From Mayamaea pseudoterrestris (Eukaryota; Bacillariophyta; Bacillariophyceae; Sellaphorales; Sellaphoraceae): 64,000 nt of DNA. Within the stretch, counting starts at the first letter, position 1, and each line of letters begins with the position of its first letter. The notes beneath the pieces were generated by a model. That model had not been told where the DNA came from. It did not search any database and saw only the letters and a program-made list of their open reading frames with translations. The stretch lies in contig BROI01000012.1 in assembly GCA_027923505.1 (NCBI GenBank), forward strand, positions 248,001 to 312,000. The letters are read 5' to 3'. The translations under genes and the position numbers were made by a program. Positions 47,401-58,334 of the stretch are shown here, one piece after another.

Positions 47401-49230
47401 GTTCGGCAACTGATTGCTAGTAACGATGCGCAGGTAATCCTTGAGGCTTGGCCGTCCAATTTTGATTTGCAGTTCCCTAGCTCTAACAGCGCGTAAATAG
47501 TCATCATTGGTGTAGTTAGTACGGTTATCGTCTACCGTAGTCAACATCGCCACTCCATCCTTGACATCGCTGCGCTTGCCCTTCGAAAAGCTCTCGCAAA
47601 CATACAGCCCAGAGTCAGTCTCGACAAACTCTCGCTGCTTACCATCCGGCTTCTCCACAACGAACATTGGACGATCCACGCCGTGCATGAGATACTCCAC
47701 GGTAAACTTCTTGCGGACTTGCGCCAAACTCAAAATGTTCGCCAGTCCCTGCGGATACCACCACACCGGACCATAGCCCTCCAGGTCGCCCATCATGTTC
47801 GTCCTTACTGTACCAGCGTTGCACTTGATCACCATCCACGTTGGCACCGGGCGAATGTTCGTCAGCATCTTGGCGTTGCAGAACAGATCCACTGTCGACT
47901 GATTGTCCAAGAGCACAGCCTTCTTCGAGATGTTCACCTTCGGCGGCTGCGCGAACATGTATCCGACCTCATCGTCGTCATCGCTTTCTTCCTCGCTACC
48001 CAGCGTGAAGTGCTGCGCCCCACTAGCCTCTGCAGCCGGCGCACTCTCCGTAGACTCCGTTCTCGTAGGACAGTCTCGCTGCACATGACCAACCTGTTGA
48101 CAGGTCCAGCATCTGGGAGGGTCACGCGCTGTACCAGTCGTGTGAAACGCCACGCCCTCGTTCGTTGGCAACGTGGCTTCTCCATCCGCATGCTCACGAC
48201 GCTGCATGATGTTGTATGCATCGTGGATCGTCAACGGGAAGTTGTCGTGCCCGTCGAGGTAGCAGTTGCGCAAGTGCTTGCAATACCCAGCGTATTCGCC
48301 CGTTGCGCCACGCACGAAAAGCATCGCAAGCTCGAGCTCTTCGGCGGCCTTGATATCCTCCTTGTTCGCCTTGTTACGATTGTCATCCTTGGCAATGTTC
48401 AACGCCACAATCTCGTTGTGCATCGTGACGCCAACCGCCTTCGCCACGTCTGCCAGCGTGACCATGCTTTCGTAATATTTCTGCAGGCTTTCGCGCGCTC
48501 CTTGAGTACGTCCGAACAACTCAGCTTGAATGTCCACGACTTGATCCACAAGTTTGCAGCGCCCTTCGTACGTATGCGAGATCTCCTTGATAATCGCCAG
48601 CAACTTAATTCCGTCCGTGTCCTCCTCGGCGTCTCGGAACTTGGCGTGCGACTTGACACGATCCTTCATACGCTCCGTGCATTGTCCATGCAACACGGCG
48701 TAGAGACCAGCGAGGAAGTCGGAGTATACACGCACGCGCTCGACATGCTCTTTCTTGTCGGCCTTGTATTCCTCGAGCATTATGGACCAGTCCGAGTCCG
48801 TCGTGTCGGCATCCTTCGTTGGACGTGCAGGCTCGTCAGGAATCTCCAGTTCCACGTTGCGCATGCCCTTGAGCAGCTCCTTGGTATATTTCTTGTAGGA
48901 GCGCCCGACGAAAGTGATGATCTCGTTCGTCGTACGGATGAATCCATCGGGATCGCGCGAACCGTTATAGTCGTAGATGAATCCAGCGAGCGTCGGCTCG
49001 CTTCCTTGGAAATTTCCACTCGGCGCACGACTCGGTCCGTTGAGTCTGTTACCATTGCCTTGATTCCCGGAACGATTCCCAGCACGATTCCCACGACGAT
49101 AATGACGGTTGCGTCGGTTTCCTTCGCTTGCTGGCGGAGCGGGAGGTGCACCTCCACCGCTCGACGCCGCTCCTGTCGTCGGAGTATTGCTCGTCGAAGA
49201 CATGTCTTTTCACTCGCTTCTTGGAGAAAA

Positions 49231-49441
49231 TGTTGGATCTAGAATATATCTTGCGCGCCCTTGAAGCGACACTAATGATTAAGCAGAACAGAGTCAATAA
49301 AACCACTTTACTTATTTTCTCCAAGAAGTGATCGTCCTCGATCCACTCCTTCGGTTGCCGCTTACCGCGCTTACTTAAATGTGACCGTCTTCGTGACGTC
49401 ACCGCTGCCGCTTCGGTTTGGGTTCTCATCCATGCTCAACA
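49231..49441 (-). repeat. 5' LTR of the Copia element (211 bp)
   Basis: Same 211 bp as the 3' LTR. Only 27 bp separate it from the gag start. The TGACGTCA palindrome is at 49394-49401. Confidence 0.95.
49394..49401. promoter_or_regulatory. CRE/bZIP palindrome TGACGTCA in the LTR
   Basis: The canonical cAMP-response palindrome, present in both LTRs (also 44380-44387). Diatom bZIP factors are known to bind CRE-like elements, for example in CO2-responsive promoters. A role in element expression is inferred only from sequence. Confidence 0.45.
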
Positions 49442-49446
49442 CTGCA

Positions 49447-49874
49447 GACTCCTTGCTCGACTCTCATGGTCGGAGACGAGACGACTGGTATCTGTTATTC
49501 GCCTCTGCCATTTTTTCGTTCGCTCCAACAGTCACCGCCATTGCCGAAAAATACATCATTTTCGTCAATAATTAACGTGGAAGTAGTATACGCCTTGCTT
49601 GACAGTACAAGTAGTCGAGGACGAGAATGGCGAGCTTGGTCAGTTGTGATGGACGGCGTGTGATGCCATGGCCAAGTTTGGCGGTCGATCGCCACACGGA
49701 ACATGAGTACCGATGCGAGGGTAGAAGATTTGTGAACCGATGCGACTTCAAGATCGCGTGACAGCCAACGCGTTTCATTTTATCGGCAAATCAGCAAATC
49801 AGCATGGGATCATCATTTACTACGTAACCAAGAAGGTACTCTCTCACCACAAACGTTATTTGAGCAACTGTTAC
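49447..49874. other. Intergenic upstream of the DUF1995 gene
   Basis: Original upstream region of the DUF1995 gene (+), now separated from the Pro/Thr-rich gene's promoter by the Copia element. No gene or RNA seen. Confidence 0.45.
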
Positions 49875-50981
49875 ATGATGATGGCGACAAATTGGTGCTT
49901 CTCTTTTCCTTTTATAATATTCGTCAGCATGATGATTTGCCATTTGCAGAATGCGACAGCCTGGACAACGTCAAAGCATCACCATCACACAAAGTACGTT
50001 ATCAAACAATCATCATCTCCACGACCATCACACACGCAACTGTACATGATTTCCAACATGTTTTCCAACGATCCAAAACTCCCCGATCTGCCGCGCGATG
50101 TCAAGACTGCCGTTTCCAACTGCCGCGCCGCCGTGCAAGCCGCGCTGCAGCAGCGCTCGAGTCGCATGGACATCACCTTTCCCGTCGGCACCAAGTTTGG
50201 TGTCGAGCAAGCGACGAAATCGAATCGTAGAGATCGTTTGAATCAAAATGTGCCGAGTGTATCGGATTTTGAACGATCCGATCGGGAGCTGGCGCGTCTA
50301 TTTGTCGACATGTTTCAGCCGGTGGGTGGTGCCAATATATGCGTCGTCTTTCGTGACGCAAACGCTGCCAACCAAGCCAAGCAGCAGTGGAAAAATGACG
50401 CCACAATACAGTGTAACATTCTGTCGGTCGATCAACGAAAAGTGCAAGCCAAGAAACGAAAACAGGCCGCGTCGGGCAAGGGATTCGCGGCCAAGATTGG
50501 AGTGGAACTGTTGGTAAAAGATGATGACAATACCAGTGCTTCTGGACCCTTTTCGCTACCAGCCAATACGGAAGTAGCATTGTTTGTGGCGCCGCAACAA
50601 AAGGAGTTGGTGACGGTGGAACGCATCTGCAGCCAAGTCGGCATGGACACACTCATCATTCTGCTGAATGCACGCATATCGAGCGATCAAACCTTTGCTT
50701 CGCCGGAAGCAAAACAGCTCTTTACGCAAGACTTTGATCCAGTCTTTACGCTCGTCGCGGCTCCACAGGAGGTTGCTCCGGGATGCTTGCTGTATCGGGC
50801 CTTTCCGAACGACTGGGTCCTGGCGCGCAAGCCAAAGGTGGGCAAGCCAGTGTCGATAATTTCCTCGCCGCGCCGATTGACGGTGGAGGAATGCCGCGCA
50901 GCGTATGAAAGCATCAAAGTATCTGACGTGGAGAAGGGCATTGATAACGTTGTAGACACTTTGGCAGGATGGTTGCAATGA
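49875..50981 (+). CDS. Plastid-targeted DUF1995 protein (LPA3-like)
   Basis: 368 residues from the ATG at 49875 (the codons ATG ATG ATG are adjacent; the first was used). Signal peptide (WCFSFPFIIFVSMMICHLQN) with a Trp-led junction ATA-WTTSKHHHH, the diatom plastid pattern. The mature part fits DUF1995, a family found in plastids that includes the PSII assembly factor LPA3: LPRDVKTAVSNCRAAVQAAL, RMDITFPVGTKFGVE, ELARLFVDMFQPVGGANICVVF, then VALFVAPQQKELVTVERICS, a long loop, and QDFDPVFTLVAAPQEVAPGC. It may bind nucleotides or assist photosystem assembly in the stroma; not proven for the family. Start choice rests on the signal peptide. Confidence 0.8.
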   Translation: MMMATNWCFSFPFIIFVSMMICHLQNATAWTTSKHHHHTKYVIKQSSSPRPSHTQLYMISNMFSNDPKLPDLPRDVKTAVSNCRAAVQAALQQRSSRMDITFPVGTKFGVEQATKSNRRDRLNQNVPSVSDFERSDRELARLFVDMFQPVGGANICVVFRDANAANQAKQQWKNDATIQCNILSVDQRKVQAKKRKQAASGKGFAAKIGVELLVKDDDNTSASGPFSLPANTEVALFVAPQQKELVTVERICSQVGMDTLIILLNARISSDQTFASPEAKQLFTQDFDPVFTLVAAPQEVAPGCLLYRAFPNDWVLARKPKVGKPVSIISSPRRLTVEECRAAYESIKVSDVEKGIDNVVDTLAGWLQ

Positions 50982-51451
50982 GACTGTCAATGGTTCGATG
51001 GATGGAAGTATCGAACTTGGGGAAAAACTTGACACAATATTTAGGCCATCAACATTGAAGGCCATTTCTTTGAAAAGCCCGACAAATTGCTAGCATGCTG
51101 TTGTGTACACTTGATGATAACATATATCGTATAGTGACCTGATTATCGCTTGTATGACACGTGCATGTAAATAGCGGGTCGCGATAAGCACACTTTGACC
51201 ATGAGACTCGTTGACTTACGCAATGCACACATGATAGCATGCACTTTGCAGGACGCAAGCTAGTTTTCTTGCCATCATTATACAAATCTATGGCAAAGAT
51301 GTTAAAAAGATGTAAAGACGATAGATAAAGCATAAGTCTACTCCAACTCAATCAACAGCCGAAGCAACTTTAAGTTGGATATTCTTCTACGAGTTGGCAT
51401 GAGGGAAGAGTAACATGGCGAATTCTTTCAAGCCACAATGGCAAGGCATTC
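50982..51451. other. Intergenic, convergent 3' ends
   Basis: Between DUF1995 (+) and the long charged protein (-). AT-rich near 51040-51130 and 51290-51330. No feature recognised. Confidence 0.45.
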
Positions 51452-54400
51452 TTACTTGAAACGGGAATTAAATCCAAATTGAATCTCTTCGTCCAGCCAG
51501 CTTCCGCCTCGTCGTCCATTGACGTTCGGTGCTACATTGGATCGACGAGGCGCTTTGTTCAATCGCTCCTTGCTATTCTTGTCAGTGCTCTGAACGCGAC
51601 CATCATCGATTTTATCATGGTGACGCTTCTTGAGGGCTGATCGGAGTGGTAGAGTCGCCGACGTCGCTGAAGTGGATGTCATGCTCTCTGGTTTGGCCGC
51701 ATTAATCAATGTCTTTTTCGTCGCGTGACTTTCGTGGGGTAGCTTGGTCAATACGACAGACGAGGACAAGGTTGATGGTTTGGAATTGAGCTTGTCCAGG
51801 TAGCTTGGCTTGTCGCTTCTCGCTTTCCCTTCTTGACGATCAGAAGGGTTTTTGCTTTGAGACTTTGTCTGTTCGGTTGTCGACTTGTTTTTCTTTGAAA
51901 GCGAATCAGAAGAAGTGGTGCCTTTGCTTGATAATTTGGTCTTTGAGGCGTCTTTGTTACCCTTCACGTTGTCTTTTGAATGGCGGACGTTCTTCCCACT
52001 GCTTCCATCCCTTTCCTTCGACGAGACATGGCGAAAGTCGTCCTTATAGCCGCGGCCGTCAAAGCTTGGGTGGCGCATGCGTCCACTATCGTTTGACTTT
52101 GAATTTGCATCGTGCGGGTGCTTAGAACGTGAGCTGGCATGGCCATCCTTCGACTTTTCGATCACTTTGCCGTCCTTGCTGTTGCCCGCATACTTTTCTT
52201 TGGAAGAACCGCGACGGGAAGTGTCCTTGCCCGCATTGTCCGCGCTGGAACTGCGTTGGCGATCCTTTGTCTTGCTGTCAGGTTGGGTGTTGCTGTTGCG
52301 GCGCGGGCCCGAGCTGGATTGCGATCGCTGCTTGGTGGTATCCTTCGTTTTGCCAGTCAATTCGATGCCGCCATTCGTCGTATTGTGAAGACTTTTCGAA
52401 TTGTCCTTGCTGGAGTCGCTTGCACGTACCTTCGCCATTGCCTGGGAGCCCTCTTTCTTGGAATTCCGGTCATCTTTTGCTTCGCGCTGCTTTCTGCCAC
52501 TGCGGTGCTGGCCGTCGGTAGACTGAGAATGACGTTTCTTGGAGACGACGGCAAATTGGTCGGAATGTTGCTCGCTGCGCGGACGCGAACTTTGATCCGA
52601 CTTGCTTCGTTTCTTCTCTCCGTCGGTCGAATCGTTGAACAACTTCTTGGTGACATCGCTAGTGACATTCGAACTTGAACTAGAACGGTGTTTTTTGGCA
52701 TTCCGATTGGTCTTTGGCATATGAACGTCGTCACGAGGGCGTGAAAGATGCTTTTCATGTCGGCCATCAAAATTGCTTCGAGCCGTGTCCGTGTTGCTCG
52801 AAAGGAGCTGCGCCTTGAACTCGTCGGTTTCTGCCATATCTTTGCCGCTTTGGGTGAGAATGTCTTGATGGGATGATGTTCCAGACTTCTTACGATCCTT
52901 TTCAGCCTTGTCGGTGCTGGTTGCATCATGGTTACCTAACGAGTCTTTCTCGAGCTTTGCACTCAACTGCTTAGCAGTCTGATGCTTGTCATTCCGACTC
53001 GCCCGCCCGGCAACTGCATCATTCTTTTCTAAAGATGGCTCAGTTTCAGCTGCCTTATCGCCACCATTTGATGACTTTGGCTTGCTAACAAAATCTAGAG
53101 AAGCGCTTGGCGCAATTCGTTCGTTGTCTACCGAAGGCAAGACATCCCAGTGGACCTTTTTATGACCCAGTGGCTGCGCGTCCTCATCATCGTCATGGTC
53201 CGCTTGACTAAAGGAATCATAGAGATCCCGAGGCTTGGCGACGCTAATTATGTCAGCATCGGTGATGAATGTCGTGCTTTGTTTTGTCACGCGCAGTTTT
53301 TCCTTGTGTCGCAAAATCTTTTCAAGATTCTCGTGACTGCCGACCGTCTCCTTATGCCTTTCAGTGGCGTCGCCGTTATCCGATTCAAGTCCTTGCGTGC
53401 GCTTCTGGCGAAGTTCTTCTTTGCGCTTGCGATCGGCCTTGGAGGCTTGCTCTACTTTGGCGCGCTCAGCTTCTTCCCGTTCGCTAGCTTCCATGAGCTC
53501 CCTTGCCATTTTCCGTGCCGAGTCAAGACGCTTCTTGCAGTACACGTGGATTGGGAAAAGGCATTCCTTTTTCTGTCTTTTAAAGGTTTTTGCTGGATCG
53601 TAAACGAAGCTGATATCCTCAAGAGCGGGGTACGCTAGCACGAAGGAGGGATGCATAGTGAGAAAGGCTACGAGAAACGTACATAAAGAGCCGTACAAAG
53701 GCTTACCTTTCAAGTAACGCGCAGACTTGACCTTTATCTCAGTTTCGGGTAGCGTAATCCCTGCAAGCTCCTCCTTGTAGACCGCAGGAGCGTCTTCAGT
53801 CTCAGATCGATCCTTCTCCGCTTGCAAACCATGGATCGACTCTTCAATCGCGACCGTTTCAGTACCCAATTCATCCAAAGACATGCCCTCCTGGTCAAGT
53901 TTTGAATCAGCAAGCGCAAGTTCCTCTGTTTCCAATACTCCTTTAGCAAAAAGAAGCTGATGTTCAGCTGCATCCATTGCAGTTTGCGACTCCTTGAGTG
54001 CCTCTTTGGCATAGAGGGATCGTTTGAGAGCGGCTTGCAACTCTTCGTCGCGCTTTTCGCGGAATTCCTCCATAGACGCCCGCAAATGGTCCGCTTCCTT
54101 TTTGATACTCTCATACGCTTTTAAAAACGGAACCCAATGTTGCTGGCGTTGTGTTTCCTCCTCCATCTGCTTGTCGAAGGTGCGATTCAACTCGGCCGCT
54201 TTCACAACCTTTTCTTGGAGTTGACTCTTGCAATCCAGAAGCTCCTTTTCTAAGATGACAACCTCTACCTGGCGCTCATTCTTGGCTGCTTCCTCGACGG
54301 CAGCTGCAGCTGCTTCAGCCATGACAGTCTCGGCAACACGCGCAAAGTCAAGAACAGCCGGCTCGTTGGTGACAAACGGGTGCGGGCTAGTGGAATGACC

Positions 54401-55509
54401 TTCGGTGCGCTGGACTTGAACGAGAGCTTCCCAATTTTCTTGTAAATTCGCATTGGCTTGATGCGCGTCGGTTTCCTTGACCCGCAACAGCTCTTCCGTG
54501 TCAACAATGGCGCCTTCGAGAGAGGCGAGAACATTGTCCGTCGACTCTTTCGCGAGTCGATTCGTTTCGTCTTCTTCCGCAAGTTGTCGCTCAAGATCGG
54601 CTATGTCATGGAGCGCCTGCAGCCGAGATTGTTTGCTGGTTTCAATGTCATTTTCGCGCGCCAAGCCTTCCTCGCGGACTTGAAGAGTCTCTTGAGCACA
54701 TTCAAGTCCTTGCTGTTCCTTGTCCTGGCGAGCGGCTTGGATCGACTCGAACTGTCGCTCGCTATCCTTGAACATTGCCTCCAGCTGCTGGCACTCATCT
54801 AGCCATGTCGTGGCATTTTCGCGGCGAATTTCGCTAGCGGCTGTTATTTTCTCCGTCAGAAAATCGTCGTGACGTTCGTCAACGGCAAAGGAACGTTTCA
54901 TGTCGATAGCAATGCGAACGATTTCTTCAAGCTCTTGGAGATTGTTGCGCGCCCTCTTTTCCTTGTCTTGCGAGATGGCTAAAAGGCGTTGTGCGCTTGC
55001 GAGAAGGTCACGCATGCGAATGACGTTAGATCGGCAAACTCCATTGCTGAACTTGAGGTCCTGCAACTGCTGTTCAAGGATTTCAAGGGCGTTTTCCTTG
55101 CGCTGCTTGAACAATTTCGCGTTTTCGAGTTCGCGAGTAGCTTCCATTTGCTGTTGGTGGAGGATTTGAAGGTCATTGTAGACTGGATATTGACAAGAGG
55201 TAATTATATGAGAGGTTGGAACGAGTCGACAGTCAATGCTGGGGCTCGCTCGCTCCGATCCGGATCCTGGGCCGAATTATTCTTACCTTCCGCCATGGTT
55301 ATGCTCACATTTCGCTGATGCGACGCATTGTTTTGCACCGTCTCGGGTCTCTGTTGCTGGAGCTGCGCCATTCCATGGCCATTTGTCGACGTACGGCGCT
55401 GCGAGTTGAATAGCATTGGACGTGCTGTAGGCGGCGCAGAGGCACGTCCTTGCGTCGATTCATTGTTTTGCTGGAAGCGTCTGCTCGCGTTTCGCTCCCA
55501 CAAGGACAT
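51452..55509 (-). CDS. Long coiled-coil / charged low-complexity protein, three exons
   Basis: Exons 55509-55287, 55182-53707 and 53634-51452. Introns are 104 bp (GTAAGA...TCCAG) and 72 bp (GTAAGC...GCTAG). The joins read MAE-VYNDLQ and RYLK-AYPAL. Product 1293 residues. Residues about 75-560 form long coiled coils (QMEATRELENAKLFKQRKEN, ASLEGAIVDTEELLRVKETD) with glutamate/lysine heptads. The second half (about 600-1293) is Ser/Lys/Asp/Arg-rich and likely disordered, with repeats of SKDN, SKERDG and KDRQRSSS and bipartite basic signals, which suggests a nuclear or cytoskeletal scaffold. The 72-bp intron has no stop and is a multiple of three, so the unspliced form codes a hydrophobic 24-residue insert. 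No known family; SMC/caldesmon-like composition only. Confidence 0.68.
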
Positions 55510-56060
55510 GATGTTAGCAAAGAGCAATATGAAGAGAGGCTTGATAGTGCTTATTTGTGTAACTACGGCTTTTTGTCAAGGTAAATGAATTGCATTCGGT
55601 TGCACCATGGTCGAGACGATTGTGATGTGGTGCCACGCGAAGCGCGGCGCGGCGGAGCTGTTAGAATGTCGTAGCGCGACATTCAACGGACATTCTCAAG
55701 TGATACCACTACGACATATGTTAGCGATTTTTCTCCCGAATCTTTGTCGTCAATCAAACTCGTTGGTCCCTTGACGACCTGCAACGAATAGCGTTTAGTT
55801 TCCCATTTTGTATACTATGATATGTGCATGTACTCTGGATCTATCGCAAAGATCGTCACTATCTTCTGCTGACTCGATAAAGCACAAGGGTAAAAGAGTC
55901 GACACTCCACACCCGCGACCTGCCATTCAATATTCGGTGGTTTCGGACACAAAATGCTTGCATCGAAGAGCCACGCAATCAGTTCTCAAATATTTGTCCG
56001 TTGGCTAAAGATTGATCATGCCGCGAAATTTGTTTCAGGTAAAGAGTACGCGACAGATGC
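55510..56060. other. Intergenic upstream of the coiled-coil gene
   Basis: Contains a GC-rich patch (about 55630-55680). No gene or RNA structure seen. Separates the long coiled-coil gene from the WD40 gene. Confidence 0.4.
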
Positions 56061-57896
56061 CTAATCTTCATATTCCGGCATTTCAAGCTCAAAGTCATTT
56101 CCCTCAGTGCTTGGGTCAAAATCGTGAACGCATACAAATTGCTTCATCCCATTGGTGATTAACAAGTCACCCTCGAGGCACAAGTTTCTGATATTTTCTG
56201 TAAAGCCGCTCATGCGAAACAATTCCTTGCCTGTAGCTGGACTCCATGCCCGTATCGTCCCGTCCAATGCCGCCGACAAAAACTTGGTCGCATCGACGCC
56301 ACGCAGAGCCGTAACATGATCATAATAACCGCGAAACAAGTGGGCCTTTTTTGGCAGCCGTTGCGTCGAAAGCTTAGGCCATTGCTCCAGTTTCACGCTT
56401 CCATCCTCCAGTGTCCGCCGCATAACCTCCCACTGTTTGATGTGTCCGTCCTGCGACCCAGTCAGCAGAATCATGGTCGACGGCTGATCTGACCCTCGTC
56501 CCAGCGAGCCAGCTCCGGCGCACGCAATGGCTGTCACGGCCAGCTCGTCCTTATTGTCAAGCCATTGTCCGCATGGTTGAACCTGAGCATTGTTGCTTGT
56601 GTACGCCTTGATCAAGTCATCGACTGCATAGACGCGAATCGAGCCCTCACTGTAACCGAGAAATATATGCTTGCCGTCTGATGCAGCAGATGAGACGCTT
56701 TTATAAACATCGCTTTCCGCCAAGTCATTGCCGACAACGTTACATTGATACACCAAGTCGCCACTCTTGGCATTCCATAGCGCCAAGGACCCGTCCGTTG
56801 CGACAGAGAAAATGACCTTGCCCTTTTGAACTTTTTCAAGGCAAACCAAGTCGGTGGAATGCACGCCCTCGAGCATTCTTGTCGGATACACTGAAACCGT
56901 TGTTGTATCATCATCGTCACCGCCTTGACTGTTTTCGTCAATCTTCCACTGCTGAATGGCGCCGCCAGTATCCGCGCTCGACGTGAACAAGCGAGACTGG
57001 CCGACAGGCAATACGTGGAGAATGGCGCTCATGGTCGTAGTGGAGCTAATGGTGGGAGCATGCTGCCACAGAATTTCAAAGGGCGTGACATCTGATTGCA
57101 TTTGCTTGGAACTCGCGTCATCGTGGTCGTCGTCTTCGTCATCATTATCACCAGAGCTCCGTTCATTCTTGACTCGTTCCAGTTGACTAGACACTCGCAG
57201 AATCGTGCTTGATTCGTTTGCATTGTCATTGGAATCGCTACCTGCTGATGCATCACTCTCCTGGCTCGAAACTGTCAATTTACTTTGAAACGACGTCCAA
57301 TAGTCCGTTCCAAGCTGCACCAGCAGCAAGCTTCCATCTGTCCGACCAATCCATACACGAGGAGCTTCATGATCGTTGTCGTCGCTAATAGAGTCGCTGA
57401 CAATGATTGAAATATGCGTGGCGGCAGCTGGTTGGTCGTCGTCCATATTAGCGTCGCTGCCCCATGGATCCAGCGAAAAGCCCCGAACGTTCCAGTTGCC
57501 AAGCTTCCAGTTGCGCTGCACCAAAACGACCTTATTCTCCTCGGATTGGCGAAGCGAGGAAAGACGGTCTTGGAGAGTTGTTGATGATGCTGATGATGAT
57601 GATGACATTGGCGATGCTTGTTGAAGGTTGCTTCCTTGATCGGCAAAGTCGTCGTAAAAAAGTGGTTCCGACGAAAAGGATGTTTCGTCATCAAAGAGAC
57701 TTTCATCATTGTTTGCATTCAATTCCATTCTTATAATAGACATTCTTTTGCTACATTTTGGATGTGCTTCCAGATGGTTGGAGAATGATGTCACGCATTT
57801 TCCGTCGCGAAAAATCAGAGGCACGAGAGCCGACAATGGTATAATCAGATTAGTAAGTAGCAACAGACAAATCAAGATGCTCAAGCAGAAATGCAT
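56061..57896 (-). CDS. WD40-repeat protein with N-terminal signal
   Basis: 611 residues from the ATG at 57896, chosen for the signal peptide (CLSILICLLLLTNLIIPLSA) followed by LVPLIF, a Leu-led junction that could be plastid or ER. After a Ser/Asp-rich linker, WD40 units appear: RVWIGRTDGSLLLVQLG, VLPVGQSRLFTSSADTGGAI with QQWK, KVIFSVATDGSLALWNAKSG, KHIFLGYSEGSIRVYAV, ILLTGSQDGHIKQWEV, and TKFLSAALDGTIRAWSPATG. That makes about six to seven blades, one propeller. Two Asp/Ser insertions (for example DNDDEDDDHDDASS) sit between blades. It is a protein-binding scaffold in a secretory or plastid compartment, which is uncommon for WD40 proteins. Confidence 0.75.
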   Translation of the reverse strand: MHFCLSILICLLLLTNLIIPLSALVPLIFRDGKCVTSFSNHLEAHPKCSKRMSIIRMELNANNDESLFDDETSFSSEPLFYDDFADQGSNLQQASPMSSSSSASSTTLQDRLSSLRQSEENKVVLVQRNWKLGNWNVRGFSLDPWGSDANMDDDQPAAATHISIIVSDSISDDNDHEAPRVWIGRTDGSLLLVQLGTDYWTSFQSKLTVSSQESDASAGSDSNDNANESSTILRVSSQLERVKNERSSGDNDDEDDDHDDASSKQMQSDVTPFEILWQHAPTISSTTTMSAILHVLPVGQSRLFTSSADTGGAIQQWKIDENSQGGDDDDTTTVSVYPTRMLEGVHSTDLVCLEKVQKGKVIFSVATDGSLALWNAKSGDLVYQCNVVGNDLAESDVYKSVSSAASDGKHIFLGYSEGSIRVYAVDDLIKAYTSNNAQVQPCGQWLDNKDELAVTAIACAGAGSLGRGSDQPSTMILLTGSQDGHIKQWEVMRRTLEDGSVKLEQWPKLSTQRLPKKAHLFRGYYDHVTALRGVDATKFLSAALDGTIRAWSPATGKELFRMSGFTENIRNLCLEGDLLITNGMKQFVCVHDFDPSTEGNDFELEMPEYED

Positions 57897-58334
57897 AATG
57901 CAGCAGGGGCGCGTATGGTATATTATTGAGCGATTGAAGTCTGTCAGACGCCATGGTCGCGCGCTGCGTCGGAAGGAATTCTTCGGGAGGCGTCGTAGTG
58001 GTTCTGCTTGTTGCAAGAACACGAGCTATCGGGAGGAGGCCAAACTTTACCGAAAAGCCTTCCTTCATCGTTTGCATCACAATGCTTGCTCAAAGATTTG
58101 ACGCCTGCACAGTAGCAACGCGTCGCGGGAGCTTGAACTATTCGATAGAAGGATTATTGACCGGTAGCAAGATATAGGTTACAACAAATAAATAACTCTA
58201 CCCTTTTGACATGAACAGTGTAGTTTGAAAAAGGAGCGACCAATTCATTCGAATGTATCCATAGATTTCATCCGTAGCATGTTTAACGTTAGCAGGGATG
58301 CATGGGCGCGCGCTGGTAGGCAGCTGTAGCGGAT
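57897..58334. other. Intergenic
   Basis: Between two minus-strand genes. ACCGGTA at 58160-58166. No gene seen. Confidence 0.45.

Larger units (their letters stand above)
44217..49441 (-). mobile_element. Young Copia-type LTR retrotransposon (diatom CoDi-like)
   Basis: A 5.2-kb element on the minus strand, with 211-bp LTRs at both ends that are identical by eye and a 5-bp target duplication CTGCA (44212-44216 and 49442-49446). The coding region (about 44357-49203) carries, in Copia order, gag with a CCHC zinc knuckle (CWTCQQVGHVQRDC), protease (LDNQST), integrase, reverse transcriptase (GWHVDDLKIS) and RNase H. The integrase before reverse transcriptase order marks the Copia side. Coding continues to the start of the 3' LTR and its last codons overlap it. 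A purine-rich tract (CCCAAAGGAGTG) lies just before the 3' LTR. The element looks nearly whole, with about one break in the coding region. Identical LTRs mean a recent insertion. It lies between the Pro/Thr-rich gene and the DUF1995 gene. Confidence 0.95.

Noticed and set aside
46045-49242. Long + strand frames (46045-47337 and 47683-49242) opposite the Copia element
   Set aside because: They are antisense shadows of the gag-pol region, with no domain features of their own.
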